From NCBI RefSeq assembly GCF_000142905.1, contig NW_013657662.1:124001-188000 (forward strand): 64,000 bases of DNA, in the 5' to 3' direction. The notes under the pieces were generated by a model. The model saw only the letters and a program-made list of their open reading frames with translations. It searched no databases and was not told the origin of the DNA. Position 1 is the first letter of the stretch, and each line of letters starts with the position of its first letter. The translations under genes were made by a program, and so were the position numbers. Shown here piece by piece: positions 46,481 to 56,212 of the stretch. The DNA is from Thecamonas trahens ATCC 50062. Taxonomy: Eukaryota > Apusozoa > Apusomonadida > Apusomonadidae.

Positions 46481-48557
46481 ACTGGGGGCGATCTGGAAGG
46501 ACTGCCTTGGCTTTGCCGGCATCGGTTCTTGAGCGCCGACGGCGGCTTGACTTATGGTCCTTTGTGGCCGTGGTGGCATGGGTGCCGGCGTTGGCGTCGG
46601 CTGTGGCGGCAGCTGCAGTGGTATCCTTGTCCTTGTGTCGGCGTCTGTGCTTCTTTTCTGGCGCAAGTGCCTCGGCATCGGTGGCGGCGGTGGGATCGGC
46701 CGTCGGCGAGGGGGCTGCATCGGTGCCGCCGTTGCGCTCCTTGCGTTTGCGCTTGTGCTTGCGAACCTTCTTCTTCGATAGCGTGGGTGTTGGTACGGCG
46801 GAAGGATCGAGATCGGCTGCAGTCACGGGCTCAGCTTCGGCCCCAGCATCTGCCTTGGGCCCGGAATCGGCTGTAGCCAAAGACTCGGCCTCGGCCCCAG
46901 CATCTGCCTTGGGCCCGGAATCGGCTGTAGCCAAAGACTCGGCCTCGACCCCAGCATCTGCCTTGGGCCCGGAATCGGCTGTAGCCAAAGACTCAGCCTC
47001 GACCCCAGCATCTGCCTTGGGCCCGGAATCGGCTGTAGCCAAAGACTCAGCCTCGGCCCCAGCATCTGCCTTGGGCCCGGAATCGGCTGTAGCCAAAGGC
47101 TCAGTCTCGGCCTGGGGCTTGGCTTCGGTCGTGCGCCCCTTTCGCTTCCGCTTCCGCCTCCGCTTGTGCTGGTACGTCTCCCTCGACACGCCCCCCGAAG
47201 CCTCAACCTGGGCAGCAGGAGCGTCCTGGTGCCTCCGCCTGTGTTTGCTCTTACGAGTCAAAGCCGGGCGCTCCGCCGGTTCTGCCTTGGATCTCGCCAC
47301 TGGCACACCGCGATACAGCGCGTAATGGTCACCACAGTCGGCGAGGGCCAGTGCGTGGCGGACGCGTGCGTGGCGAACTGTAGCCGAGGGAGGCGGTGGG
47401 AGCTCGGCGGAGCGCGAGCGCGCGACCACCGTAAGCGGGAGCGTGATGCGGAGCTTTGGCCCGAGCGCGGCAAAGAATAGATCTGCCACAACCATAACGT
47501 GCGCTGGAAACGTCGACGACTCGGCAACGCCGGCGTCGACAGCCTGGCGCTGGCTGCGGGTGAGCCCAATGAGCTTGCGCTCAAACAGGCCATGGGCATC
47601 CCATGCACCGGTGACAAGCAGGCGCCGACCTTTGGTGCTCGCCTTGTACTCGAGCGGCATCATTCGGCGCGGATCAAGCTCGTGGCCCTTGCCGGCAAAG
47701 AGCCCAACAACCTGGGCCTCTCCCAGCGGGTCGGGCACGCCGGCCTCGAGCTTGAGCGCCAGACGCACTCGCTTGTCCACCCGCCGGCGCAGGTACAGGA
47801 CGCCGTCAACAGCATGCGCTGCCCGCCAACCATCGTCATCTCCTCCGCGCTCCTCGATCCACACCGCAGCGCCCACAACCAGTGCGTCGCCAGAGAGCGC
47901 GTCGCTGGCAGTGCAGACCCGGTACGTCGGCTGCGCGTACGTTATAGCCACGCTGTCAGGTGGCGTGTCTATGCCGTCAGCCGCATAAGGCGAGCGCGAG
48001 CCGGCAAGGGTGCGGGTGAGATCGACGTGATACGAAGAGAGCGCCGACCGGAGCTGGGCCCGCGCCCGCGCCGGCGACACCGCGTGCAGTGCCAGCCCGT
48101 GCGGCAGTGCCAGCGTCCTGCGGAGGACAATTGAGCGCATCTGCGACCACAGCAGCATCGCCATGCCCAGAATCGACCCATCCGGCGTCCAGTGCGGAGC
48201 AACATCAACACCCAGCACGTCCGCGAGTCGCTGCCCTGCCCTCAACCCCGCCCTAAGAGCCGCATCCAGCCCGGCTGAGTGACCGCATCCGCCGTCATCG
48301 TCCCCATCGCCAGCGCTGCCTCTGTCCATCGGCTCGCACCGGGTCGACGTCCGGATCGAGACCAGAGCAGAGCGAGTGAGTGCAGCCAGTGCCTCTGCAA
48401 GCGCGGCAAAGCCCTTCACCAAGCCCGCCGACGGTGGCGGGAGGGCCGGACAGGTGGCAGCGAGGTGGGAAGCCAGCTGCGGCAGCATGGCCCTGCAGTC
48501 AAAGGCTAGTGCGCCCAGGCTCACTGGACACCCGCTTCCCTTCGTGGCGCCTTCCAT
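46320..48557 (-). CDS. Unknown protein with coding minisatellite and Lys-rich tail
   Basis: 745 residues from ATG 48557 (MEGATKGSGCPVSLG). The first ~400 residues are a folded-looking domain of unknown family ('ILGMAMLLWSQMRSIVLRRT', 'VLYLRRRVDKRVRLALKLEA', 'MPLEYKASTKGRRLLVTGAW'). Then come basic clusters ('KRRRKRKRKGR'), five tandem 18-residue units with core 'SLATADSGPKADAG' and more basic clusters. The final ~45 residues are a Lys/Gly/Ser alternation (K-G-K-S-K-G type). The basic half suggests nucleic acid binding or a nuclear/nucleolar site. Head-to-head with the gene at 48701, 143 bp apart. Confidence 0.65.
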   Translation of the reverse strand: MEGATKGSGCPVSLGALAFDCRAMLPQLASHLAATCPALPPPSAGLVKGFAALAEALAALTRSALVSIRTSTRCEPMDRGSAGDGDDDGGCGHSAGLDAALRAGLRAGQRLADVLGVDVAPHWTPDGSILGMAMLLWSQMRSIVLRRTLALPHGLALHAVSPARARAQLRSALSSYHVDLTRTLAGSRSPYAADGIDTPPDSVAITYAQPTYRVCTASDALSGDALVVGAAVWIEERGGDDDGWRAAHAVDGVLYLRRRVDKRVRLALKLEAGVPDPLGEAQVVGLFAGKGHELDPRRMMPLEYKASTKGRRLLVTGAWDAHGLFERKLIGLTRSQRQAVDAGVAESSTFPAHVMVVADLFFAALGPKLRITLPLTVVARSRSAELPPPPSATVRHARVRHALALADCGDHYALYRGVPVARSKAEPAERPALTRKSKHRRRHQDAPAAQVEASGGVSRETYQHKRRRKRKRKGRTTEAKPQAETEPLATADSGPKADAGAEAESLATADSGPKADAGVEAESLATADSGPKADAGVEAESLATADSGPKADAGAEAESLATADSGPKADAGAEAEPVTAADLDPSAVPTPTLSKKKVRKHKRKRKERNGGTDAAPSPTADPTAATDAEALAPEKKHRRRHKDKDTTAAAATADANAGTHATTATKDHKSSRRRRSRTDAGKAKAVLPDRPQSKSRPQAKGKGKSKGRAKSKGKDKGKSKGKSKAKSKGKSKSMGKGKSKGKTKS
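46833..47105 (-). repeat. 54-bp in-frame minisatellite, about five copies
   Basis: GGAATCGGCTGTAGCCAAAG recurs at exact 54-bp spacing (46863, 46917, 46971, ...). Each unit adds 18 residues. The near-identity of the copies indicates recent expansion or homogenisation. Confidence 0.9.
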
Positions 48558-48700
48558 CCGCAGGTGGGGGGGGGAGAGAGGGGTGGCGCCAGCAGGAGCG
48601 AGAGCGCCAGGGGTACGGCACTCACGGGCCACGCCATGGCACACCCACGAAATACACCACGACCGCGACCACGCCCGCGTACACGCCACTCACCACGCAC

Positions 48701-49657
48701 ATGCTGCGCTTGTCACTCCCACTGCTGCCGCTACACATGCCTGTCCTCTCGCTCGGCCTGCTGGTCTCTGCTGGCTTCCGCGCCCAGAGCAAGTCGGGCG
48801 GAGCTGGCGAGGTGCTTCCAGCCGATGGCCATGCTGGGCTACCGCGCCCACTCCCGCGGCCGCTGCGCTCGCTAAGCGCGGTTCTCCGGGTAGGGGAGGA
48901 CGAGATGGCGCGCATAGCTGCCGCGCACCCGCCGATGCAGTCGAGCTACACCGATGACGAGCCACTGCGCCCGGCGCTCAAGACGCTGACCAAGACGCTC
49001 CCGCCTCTGGCGAGCCTGCTCGCCGCCGACGGATGCGAGGCGGCGTGTGTGGCGGTTGGCAGAATGCTCCGCGCGTATCCACCTCTGCTTGATGCAGCGG
49101 CAGCACCAGAGGCGGCACATGCAGTGGAAAGCAACTACGCCGTCCTCGCGCGGCTGTACAACGAGGTGCTGAGGCGAGAGTCGGCGACACTCGACGCTGA
49201 TCTGCTCGCCAAGCCGCGGGTACTCTTCCTGCCGCCGGACAGGCTGGCATCGACAGCAAGCGCGCTGAGTGCGGTTGTGGCCGATGCCGATGCTGGTGTT
49301 GTGCGCGAGACGCTCGCCCTCCCACGTTCACACTATCGGCCGGTCCACGAGAGTGGCGAGGTGCTGCGAGCGAGCTTTGCGCTCGAGTGGCTCGTCCGCA
49401 AGCGCGGCGGGCTCGGCTACTCTGACTTTGCCACCATCGGTCTGCCCAAGACTCCATCGGCGCTGCGCAAGCACCGTCGGCGGTCGTGGCGCAAGCTGCG
49501 GCTCGATGCGGCTACAGGGCGGGCCGCTGACCCGGCGCGGACCGCGCGTGCGCTCTCGGCCAAGGTTGTCGATTCTGCCGCCCACGCCAACCGCCGAATC
49601 CAGATGCGCAAGCGGAAGCGGAAGAGAAAGACGAAGCGTCTAGACTGCCAAGCATAG
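48701..49657 (+). CDS. Unknown protein, possibly organellar
   Basis: 318 residues from ATG 48701 (MLRLSLPLLPLHMPVLSLG); the longer frame upstream overlaps the divergent gene. The N-terminus is hydrophobic with few acids and could be a signal or mitochondrial presequence. The middle is Ala/Leu-rich helical ('LARLYNEVLRRESATLDADL'). The C-terminal 100 residues are basic ('LEWLVRKRGGLGYSDFATIG', 'ALRKHRRRSWRKLRLDAATG', 'MRKRKRKRKTKR'). I recognise no domain. Convergent with the EF-hand gene, 21 bp between stops. Confidence 0.6.
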   Translation: MLRLSLPLLPLHMPVLSLGLLVSAGFRAQSKSGGAGEVLPADGHAGLPRPLPRPLRSLSAVLRVGEDEMARIAAAHPPMQSSYTDDEPLRPALKTLTKTLPPLASLLAADGCEAACVAVGRMLRAYPPLLDAAAAPEAAHAVESNYAVLARLYNEVLRRESATLDADLLAKPRVLFLPPDRLASTASALSAVVADADAGVVRETLALPRSHYRPVHESGEVLRASFALEWLVRKRGGLGYSDFATIGLPKTPSALRKHRRRSWRKLRLDAATGRAADPARTARALSAKVVDSAAHANRRIQMRKRKRKRKTKRLDCQA

Positions 49658-49678
49658 CAACGTTTAATCAAGGCTCGT

Positions 49679-51009
49679 CTAGCCGTCGGTCCGCGACGAC
49701 TTTGAGCGGCGCTTCTTGCGCGACGAGCGCGACTCGGGCGAGTCGGCCGACGACTCGTTCCGCGACGACTTTTTCCTGCGGCGCGACTTGTCACCGGTCG
49801 GGCCGGTCGGCTTGCTCGACAACGACTTGGAGGCACGGGCACGGGCAGCCTCGGGATCGATGATGGGGTCGATGGGTTTGTCGGGTGAGTGGACGAGGTC
49901 GAGCTCGGCCTTGCCGTGGTAGATGGCATCCTCGGCGTCGCGGGCGGCACGGTCTGTGACGGCACGGAACTGGTCGACATATGCGGCGAGCAGGCGATCG
50001 TATCGGCCCTCGGCACGGGCAGCGGCAGCAGCGGCAGCGATGTCGTCTTCCGAGTCCCACGAGTCATAGTCCTCGTCGAACGAGCGCAGGTCCAGAGGCG
50101 GCAGCGCGTCGGGCTCGTCGTCGATGTGCTCGAGCGCCTTGAGGCGCGCCTTGCGAATATGCTTGGCCTTTTCCTGGTTGACCGAGATGAGCTTGGGGTT
50201 GGAGAGGTAGTAGAAAAAGTCCAACACGCCGCGGAGCTGCGAGTTGATGGTGGCGACGGTCTTGAACTCGTCGAGCGTGATGACGCCATCATGGTCCTCG
50301 TCGGCAGTGGCAAAGACGGCGTCGACCTGCGCAGCGGTGTGCTCGGGCGTGTCGGCCAGGACAGCCATAGACTCGGAGACCGGCATGCACAGCGCGTTGG
50401 CCAGCCGGACCGAGTGCCGCAGCATCTGCGCCACCTCGTCGCGCGAGAGTCGCCCATCGCCGTTCGAATCAAATACCTTGAATGTGGCCTCGATCTTGGC
50501 CTCGCGCGTCCCAGTCGCCACCAGCGCCGTGTACATAGCCAGCTCTTGAAAGTCGATCGAGTTGGAGCCGTCCACGTCAAAGATGCGGAAGAAGAGCTCG
50601 GCCGTGTCGGGTGCGGTGCCCAGGTGCAGGCAATGCTCCACAAACACCTCTTTGGTGATCACCTCTAGGTCGCTAGAGCCACCTGACAGCGCAGCCAGCT
50701 CCTGAAAGTAGAAGAACAGCTTATCCACCTCCTTCTGGTCCACTGTCGCCGTCCAGCCGCCCCATAACCCATGCCCCCCCACCAGTCTGTGAGTCACGCA
50801 GCCAGCCGAGTCCGTCGCTCGGCTCAACTCGCCAACCGCCCCTCCCTGCCCCCCCCCCTCCCCCCCCCCCTCCCCCCCGCCCCCGCCCCCGCCCGCAGCA
50901 GCAACATACGCTTAGTAGCCTTCATCACCTTCTTGGCCATGCTCTTGTCCAGTGGCCCCTCATCCTCAGAGCCAGAGCCGTGCTTCTTGCTGCTGCTCCG
51001 GTTGCCCAT
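49679..51009 (-). CDS. EF-hand calcium-binding protein, calcineurin-B/CBL/NCS-like, two exons
   Basis: Exon 1 (50910-51009) starts MGNRSSSKKHGSGSEDEG, with Gly2 and basic residues fit for N-myristoylation; donor GTATGT. Exon 2 (49679-50742) follows acceptor GACAG and joins in frame as 'KATKLDQKEVDKLFFYFQEL', 387 residues in total. Three good EF-loops: 'DVDGSNSIDFQE', 'DSNGDGRLSRDE' and 'DEDHDGVITLDE'. The order (degenerate first hand, hydrophobic helix before it) matches the CNB/CBL/NCS group. An extra ~190-residue C-terminal tail with acidic then Arg/Lys/Ser-rich parts ('SRRRKKSSRNESSADS') is not seen in those families. The CIPK gene lies 1.9 kb downstream, so it is a candidate partner, which is inference. 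Confidence 0.75.
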
Positions 51010-51461
51010 GGTGTGACCGGCTGAACCGAGAACAGAGAGTGCCGTGTACCGCCCCGACGCCCTGCCCACACCACGCACACATCAGACACACACACCCAGC
51101 TACCCGCTTGGCGACTTGAATTCTTTCAGAATCTCTTGGCAGACACTGCCAAACGGGACAACATACGCTGTCGATAGGGAAGGGGATGCGCGCGTTTCGC
51201 CTTCATCGCCTCTCATGTCTGCCATCGTCACGTCGTGTCGCCATCAACAGGCGCTTCCGCTGCTGGTACCATCATCGCCATCAACGCCTCCTCGATCAAG
51301 GCCCTTGCCTCGGGAAGTGAGAATATTTTTGACAAAACGGGACGATATGCTCTGAAGCGCAGAGTACGCGGATGTCGCCGAGCATGCCGCAGTCCACTGC
51401 CGCCATCTCGTGGGCCGTGGTCACCCCCACCTCACCCCCAACCTCCTCTCAAAGGCCTAGC
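51010..51461. other. Divergent intergenic region
   Basis: 452 bp between the EF-hand and aminoacylase starts. The last 50 bp before ATG 51462 are C-rich and G-poor ('CACCCCCACCTCACC'). No gene is visible. Confidence 0.6.
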
Positions 51462-52733
51462 ATGGACCCAGCCGACAGCCGTGCGGTGGCGGCCTTCCAG
51501 AAGTTCCTGCAGACGCGGACAGACCATCCTGCGCCGGACTACGCGGCGGCGGTGGCGTTCCTCGTGGAGTACGCTCACGAGCTGGGCATGCCGGAGCCTC
51601 GGGTGGTCGATGGCCTGGTGGCAGACAAGCCGATGTTCCAAGTTGTAGTGGTTGGGACAGAGAATGAGGCGCCTGCGCTGCTGCTCAACTCGCACATGGA
51701 CGTGGTGACGGCCGATGCTGATGCGTGGGATCATCCGCCGTTTGATGGTGTCATCGCCGACGGCCGCATCTACGCCCGCGGCACACAGGACATGAAGTGC
51801 GTGACCATCCAGCAGATGGAGGCACTCTCGCGTCTGCTAGCTCGTGGCTGGACGCCCGCACGGTCGGTTGTCCTCACGGTTGTGCCCGATGAGGAGATCG
51901 GTGGCGTTGACGGCATGGCCGCCCTCCTCTCGTTCACTGTGGAGGAGGCCGCGGCACGGGCGGCGGGCGAGGCGCCGGGCCCGGTCACCATTGCCGGCCT
52001 GCCCATCGGCTTTGCGCTCGACGAGGGCCTCGCCAATCCGACGCCTGGTCACTACACCGTGTTCAACGGCGAGCGCGCGCCATTTTTTGTCGACGTCACT
52101 GCCACAGGCGCAACCGGCCACGGCTCGCGGTTCATCGAGGACACCGCCATGGAGAAGCTCATCGGCTTTGCCAACAAGGCCCTTGCCTTTCGCGCCGAGC
52201 AGGCGGCCAAGCTCCATGCCTCGGGCTCGTGCGAGGGTAAGAAGCTCGGCGATGTCATCACTGTCAACCTCACCATTCTCCGCGCTGGCAAGCTGCACAA
52301 TGTCATCCCGTCCGAGGCCCGCGCCGGCCTCGACATCCGCGTCCCACCCACTGTGGGCTACGACGAGCTCCGTGCCCTCCTTGACGATTGGACCGCCACC
52401 GATGGCCTCTCGTACACCTTTGCCTACGAGCCGCCGCTCAACTCTCTGACTGAGACCTCGTCCTCGCCGTGGTACGCCGCCTTTGAGCGCGCCGTCCACG
52501 CCGCCCATCCCGACGCGGTCTGTCAGCTCGAGGTCTTCCCCGCCGCCACCGACTCGCGCTACCTCCGTGCGCTCGGCGTCCCCGCCATCGGCTTCTCGCC
52601 ACTCGCCGGCGAGCCAATCCTCCTCCACGATCACAACGAGTCAATCGCTGTCTCCACCTTTATCTCGGGCATTGCCGTCTACGAAGCGCTCCTCACCGAG
52701 CTCACCGCCGTCCCGCTCCCCGCCCCGATGTAG
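51462..52733 (+). CDS. ACY1: Aminoacylase-1 (M20 metallopeptidase family)
   Basis: 423 residues from ATG 51462 (human ACY1 is 408). It hydrolyses N-acyl amino acids in the cytosol. The two-zinc site is complete: H78 in 'LLNSHMDVV', D110 in 'ARGTQDMKC', E144/E145 in 'VPDEEIGG', the acidic residue of 'FALDEGLANP' and the C-terminal His of 'ILLHDHNE'. The dimerisation-lid wording is also conserved ('GHGSRFIEDTAMEKL', 'FPAATDSRYLRALGVPAIGF'). The start was chosen because upstream in-frame sequence is C-rich leader and MDPADSRAVAAF aligns with the family N-terminus. No introns or defects. Confidence 0.95.
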   Translation: MDPADSRAVAAFQKFLQTRTDHPAPDYAAAVAFLVEYAHELGMPEPRVVDGLVADKPMFQVVVVGTENEAPALLLNSHMDVVTADADAWDHPPFDGVIADGRIYARGTQDMKCVTIQQMEALSRLLARGWTPARSVVLTVVPDEEIGGVDGMAALLSFTVEEAAARAAGEAPGPVTIAGLPIGFALDEGLANPTPGHYTVFNGERAPFFVDVTATGATGHGSRFIEDTAMEKLIGFANKALAFRAEQAAKLHASGSCEGKKLGDVITVNLTILRAGKLHNVIPSEARAGLDIRVPPTVGYDELRALLDDWTATDGLSYTFAYEPPLNSLTETSSSPWYAAFERAVHAAHPDAVCQLEVFPAATDSRYLRALGVPAIGFSPLAGEPILLHDHNESIAVSTFISGIAVYEALLTELTAVPLPAPM

Positions 52734-52907
52734 TAGTAGTCCTCCCCCTCCCCTCTCTCCCGCTTGCGGCCCACACTTATCCAACCAAACCACCGCCCAC
52801 CATTCATCAGTCACCATTCGTCATTGCGTGGCATTCCAGCTGCCACCGGTTGACACCTCGCTACCACCGCATCCCATTCATTCGTTCGCTTCAGCCGCCT
52901 TTTCGCC

Positions 52908-54687
52908 ATGAAACGGGTCGGCAAGTACGAGCTGGGTACGACGAACGTGCCTGTGGGAGTGTGCCGCGGGGAGGCAGAGCGGGGAAAGTCACAGCAGTGT
53001 GGGCCACCAGTGCCCACCACGTATGCCCTCCCCCTCCCCTTGCCCCCCCCCCCTCCCCCCTCCCCCCCCTCCTCCCCTTTCCATACATCCCCCCTCCTCC
53101 TTCAGTGGACTCACTCTGCGTATGTATGCGGTGGCAAAACGGGTGGCCGAAACGGACGTGCGGGTCGGCTCGGTGGTGGCGCGGGTCGCAGGGCGGACGC
53201 TGGGTGAGGGCACGTTCGGCAAGTACGTACAGAGGAAGTGCATGGGGGGGGGCAGGGAGAGAGACCCGGTGGGTAAGGAGCACGGGTGAACTCACACGGA
53301 GGGCGTGTTGGGGGGCAGGGTCAAGTTTGCTAAGGACACCGAGTCCGGCGAGCACGTGGCTATTAAGATTCTCGAAAAGTCCTCGATTCTCAAGCAGGGC
53401 ATGGCAGAGCAGATCAACAAGGAGATCTCCATCATGAAGATGATCCAGCACGACTATATCGTCAATCTCATCGACGTGCTGGCGTCGGCTACCAAGATTT
53501 ACATGGTGCTGGAGCTGGTGACTGGCGGAGAGCTCTTCTACAAGCTCGCCAACGAGGGCCGTTTTCCCGAAGACACGGCGCGCCACTACTTTCAGCAGCT
53601 CATCAACGGCCTCGCGTACTGCCACTCTATGGGCATCTACCACCGCGACCTCAAGCCGGAAAACATCTTGCTTAACGACCAGGAGGATCAGCTGAAAATC
53701 TCGGATTTTGGTCTCTCTGCACTGCAGGAGAAGGACGGCAACTTGCTGCGGACGACGTGCGGGACGCCCAACTACGTCGCGCCCGAAGTCTTGTCTAACT
53801 CGGGCTACCACGGCTCGACCGCCGACGTCTGGTCGTGCGGTGTCATCCTCTACGTCTTCCTCGCGGGCTTTCTCCCGTTTGAGGACCCGTCGACCGAAGC
53901 GCTGTTCAAGAAGATCACCCGCGCCTCGTTCCGCTTCCCGCCGTGGTTCTCAGACGGCGCAAAGTCGCTCATCGAGCGCATCCTCGTTCCCGATCCGGCC
54001 GAACGCATCACTCTCGAGGAAATCCTTGCCGACCCGTGGTTCCTCGTCGACCTGCCCGACTCGGAGCCGGTTCCGTCGGTCGGCCACGTCGACACCGTCG
54101 ACCAGTCGGACGACTCACTCTCCGTCGTCGACATTGGCGGCGAGGACGTCGAGGTTGTCGAAGACGACGACGAGCCCGGCCCGGCCAAGGACGTCTCCAA
54201 GATCACCAACGCATTTGACCTCATCGGCCGCTCGGGTGTCTTTGACCTCACACGCATGCTCGAGCGCCACCCGCCGGACCAGATCAAGCGGTACACGCGC
54301 TTCTCGTCGTCGACAGACCCGGATGTCATTCTCGAGCTCCTGCAGTCGATCCTTGACACCATGCCGGTCTCGTACCACGTCCAGCCCAAGTCGTACTCGA
54401 TCGACGTCAATGCAGCCTCGTCCAAGGGCATCATCAACTTTACCATCCAGATCTACGAACTCTCGGGCTCGCTCTACCTCGTTGACTTTCAGAAGAACAA
54501 GGGCGACACGCTCGAGTTTACCCGCTACTATCGCACCCTCTACGAGAAGGCCTCCGACGCATCACTGCCGGTCGAGGGCAGCGACGGCGAGTTTGGCGGG
54601 CCGTCGGGCGCCCCGCCGCCGTCAGCCATCCCGCGCAAGTCCAAGGCCAAGGACAAGGCCAAGGCCAAGGCCAAGTCCAAGGCCTAG
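52908..54687 (+). CDS. CBL-interacting protein kinase (CIPK/SnRK3-like), three exons
   Basis: Exons 52908-52935, 53192-53222 and 53319-54687 join in frame across GT-AG introns (256 and 96 nt) to give 475 residues. Kinase: Gly loop 'GRTLGEGTFGKV', K36 in 'HVAIKILEK', 'YHRDLKPEN' (D130), 'ISDFGL' (D149), T-loop 'LRTTCGTPNYVAPEV'. After it (residues 316-336) is the CIPK signature 'TNAFDLIGRSGVFDLTRMLE', the NAF/FISL motif that binds CBL calcium sensors and is autoinhibitory in plants. The C-terminus 'LYLVDFQKNKGDTLEFTRYY' matches the KA1-like end of CIPKs. A Lys/Ala tail ends it. The whole order is CIPK rather than AMPK, which has a UBA after the kinase and lacks NAF. Confidence 0.92.
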
Positions 54688-54964
54688 CTCCTCACACGAT
54701 GGAACGTTGCGTGGTTTGATGAGTTTGATGAGTGGAGCATAGCCGAGTCAGCTGGGCAGGCAAGGAATTCGCGGCTTGCGCCGCGGGCAGCCTGCCCGCT
54801 GCTCGCCTTGCCGTCGAGGATTGGTGAGGGAGGGATGAAAGTTGGAAAAGAATGGAGAGAAAAGAGGAAGAGAGTGAGAAGGTCGAGGTGTGCGGGTCAA
54901 CGATGCGCGGTTCGGCAGTTGCGTCTCGATACCCAGAGCCAGCAAGCGACGGGAGGGGCACGGC

Positions 54965-56212
54965 CTACTCGGGCAGCGAGGTGATGAGCCGCAGCGCGTC
55001 GGACGGGTTCATGACCGACGTCTCGCGGCCTTGAACAACGACGACGCGCGGAGCAGCCGGCCGCGATGCCGGTGACGCCGACGCAATCGGGATCCGCGGC
55101 GAGGTCTGCATGTTTTGCGGGCCCTTGAACAGCTTGGGCGAGCCGATGACGTCGACAAGCATGGGGCCCTTGGGCGGGACAAACGGCTCAAACGGCGGCG
55201 TCCGGAGGAGCTCCACCACAGGCCGCCGAGCGTGCACCGGCGGCTTGGGCGGGTGGAACCGGAGCGTGTTGAGCACCGAGCATCCGTCAATGAACCGCGG
55301 CGAGAGCGCCACTTCGCGAGTCGACGAGATGCCCGGCCCGGTCGGGGCCGCAAAGCGGACCGTCGGAGGAGCCTCGCGCTGCGGCGGCGACTCGCCGGGG
55401 AACGGCGACGTCTGACGCTTGCTCGTCGCTGCCGAGAGCAGCTCCGACGGCGGCATGAGCGTCCGCCGAACAGGCATCTTCTCACCTGCTGCCTGCTTCT
55501 TGCTCTTTGACGGCTTGCCGGCCTTCTTCTTGGCTCCGGACCGGCTCCGCGAGCCGACGCCAGTTGCGGCTAGTGCCTGCCGCTCGGCAAGCGCCGCGGC
55601 TTCCTCGGCCCGCCCGGCGAGGACCGAGGCCACCAGCGTCGCTTGCTCGGCCACAAACGTCGCCAGCGAGGTCGCCGCCGAGCTCGAGGCGTCGGCCTGC
55701 GCCGCTGCCGCCTCGAGCTCGGCGCGGCGGACCGTCGACTGTGCCATGGCCACTGCCATCGGCGTCGGCAGCGACTCGGGTTCAAACTCGCGCAGCGCGT
55801 CTGCGATCTCCTCGGCCGTCAGCGTCTGCCCAGACTCGGTCTTCTTCAGGTGGCAGTTCTTGTAGTGTGTCTTGAGGTTCGCCTTTTGCGAGCACCGGTG
55901 CGCGCACTTCGGATACGTGCAGAGGAACGGCTTTTCGCCAGAGTGCTTGCGGCAGTGGATGATCATGAGCGAGGCAAACCGGCACGAGTACGGGCATCCG
56001 TCGACCGGGCACTTGAGGTTGTTGCCTCCGCCGCCCGAAGACGACGTCGTCTTGCTTCCGCTCGGCTTGAGCGGCCGCGGCCGCTTCGTCTCGCGCTCCT
56101 CGGGCGCTGCCGGCGACAACGACTTGCGCTTGCGGCTCGGCGAGAGCCCGCTCCGGGTCTCCTCCGGCACCGCGGCTGGCGGTGATCCAAACTTGAGCTT
56201 CTTGCGCGGCAT
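54965..56212 (-). CDS. C2H2 zinc-finger protein
   Basis: 415 residues from ATG 56212. Basic N-terminus with SP/KRPR clusters (nuclear localisation). Two adjacent C2H2 fingers at ~68-120: 'CPVDGCPYSCRFASLMIIH' (Cx4C, then H-x3-H) and 'CTYPKCAHRCSQKANLKTHY' (Cx4C, then Hx4H), linked by the classical 'SGEKPF'. A helical region follows and then Pro-rich segments with repeated SP/TP motifs. A DNA-binding transcription regulator is likely; target unknown. An E2F-type site lies ~165 bp upstream. Confidence 0.8.
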   Translation of the reverse strand: MPRKKLKFGSPPAAVPEETRSGLSPSRKRKSLSPAAPEERETKRPRPLKPSGSKTTSSSGGGGNNLKCPVDGCPYSCRFASLMIIHCRKHSGEKPFLCTYPKCAHRCSQKANLKTHYKNCHLKKTESGQTLTAEEIADALREFEPESLPTPMAVAMAQSTVRRAELEAAAAQADASSSAATSLATFVAEQATLVASVLAGRAEEAAALAERQALAATGVGSRSRSGAKKKAGKPSKSKKQAAGEKMPVRRTLMPPSELLSAATSKRQTSPFPGESPPQREAPPTVRFAAPTGPGISSTREVALSPRFIDGCSVLNTLRFHPPKPPVHARRPVVELLRTPPFEPFVPPKGPMLVDVIGSPKLFKGPQNMQTSPRIPIASASPASRPAAPRVVVVQGRETSVMNPSDALRLITSLPE

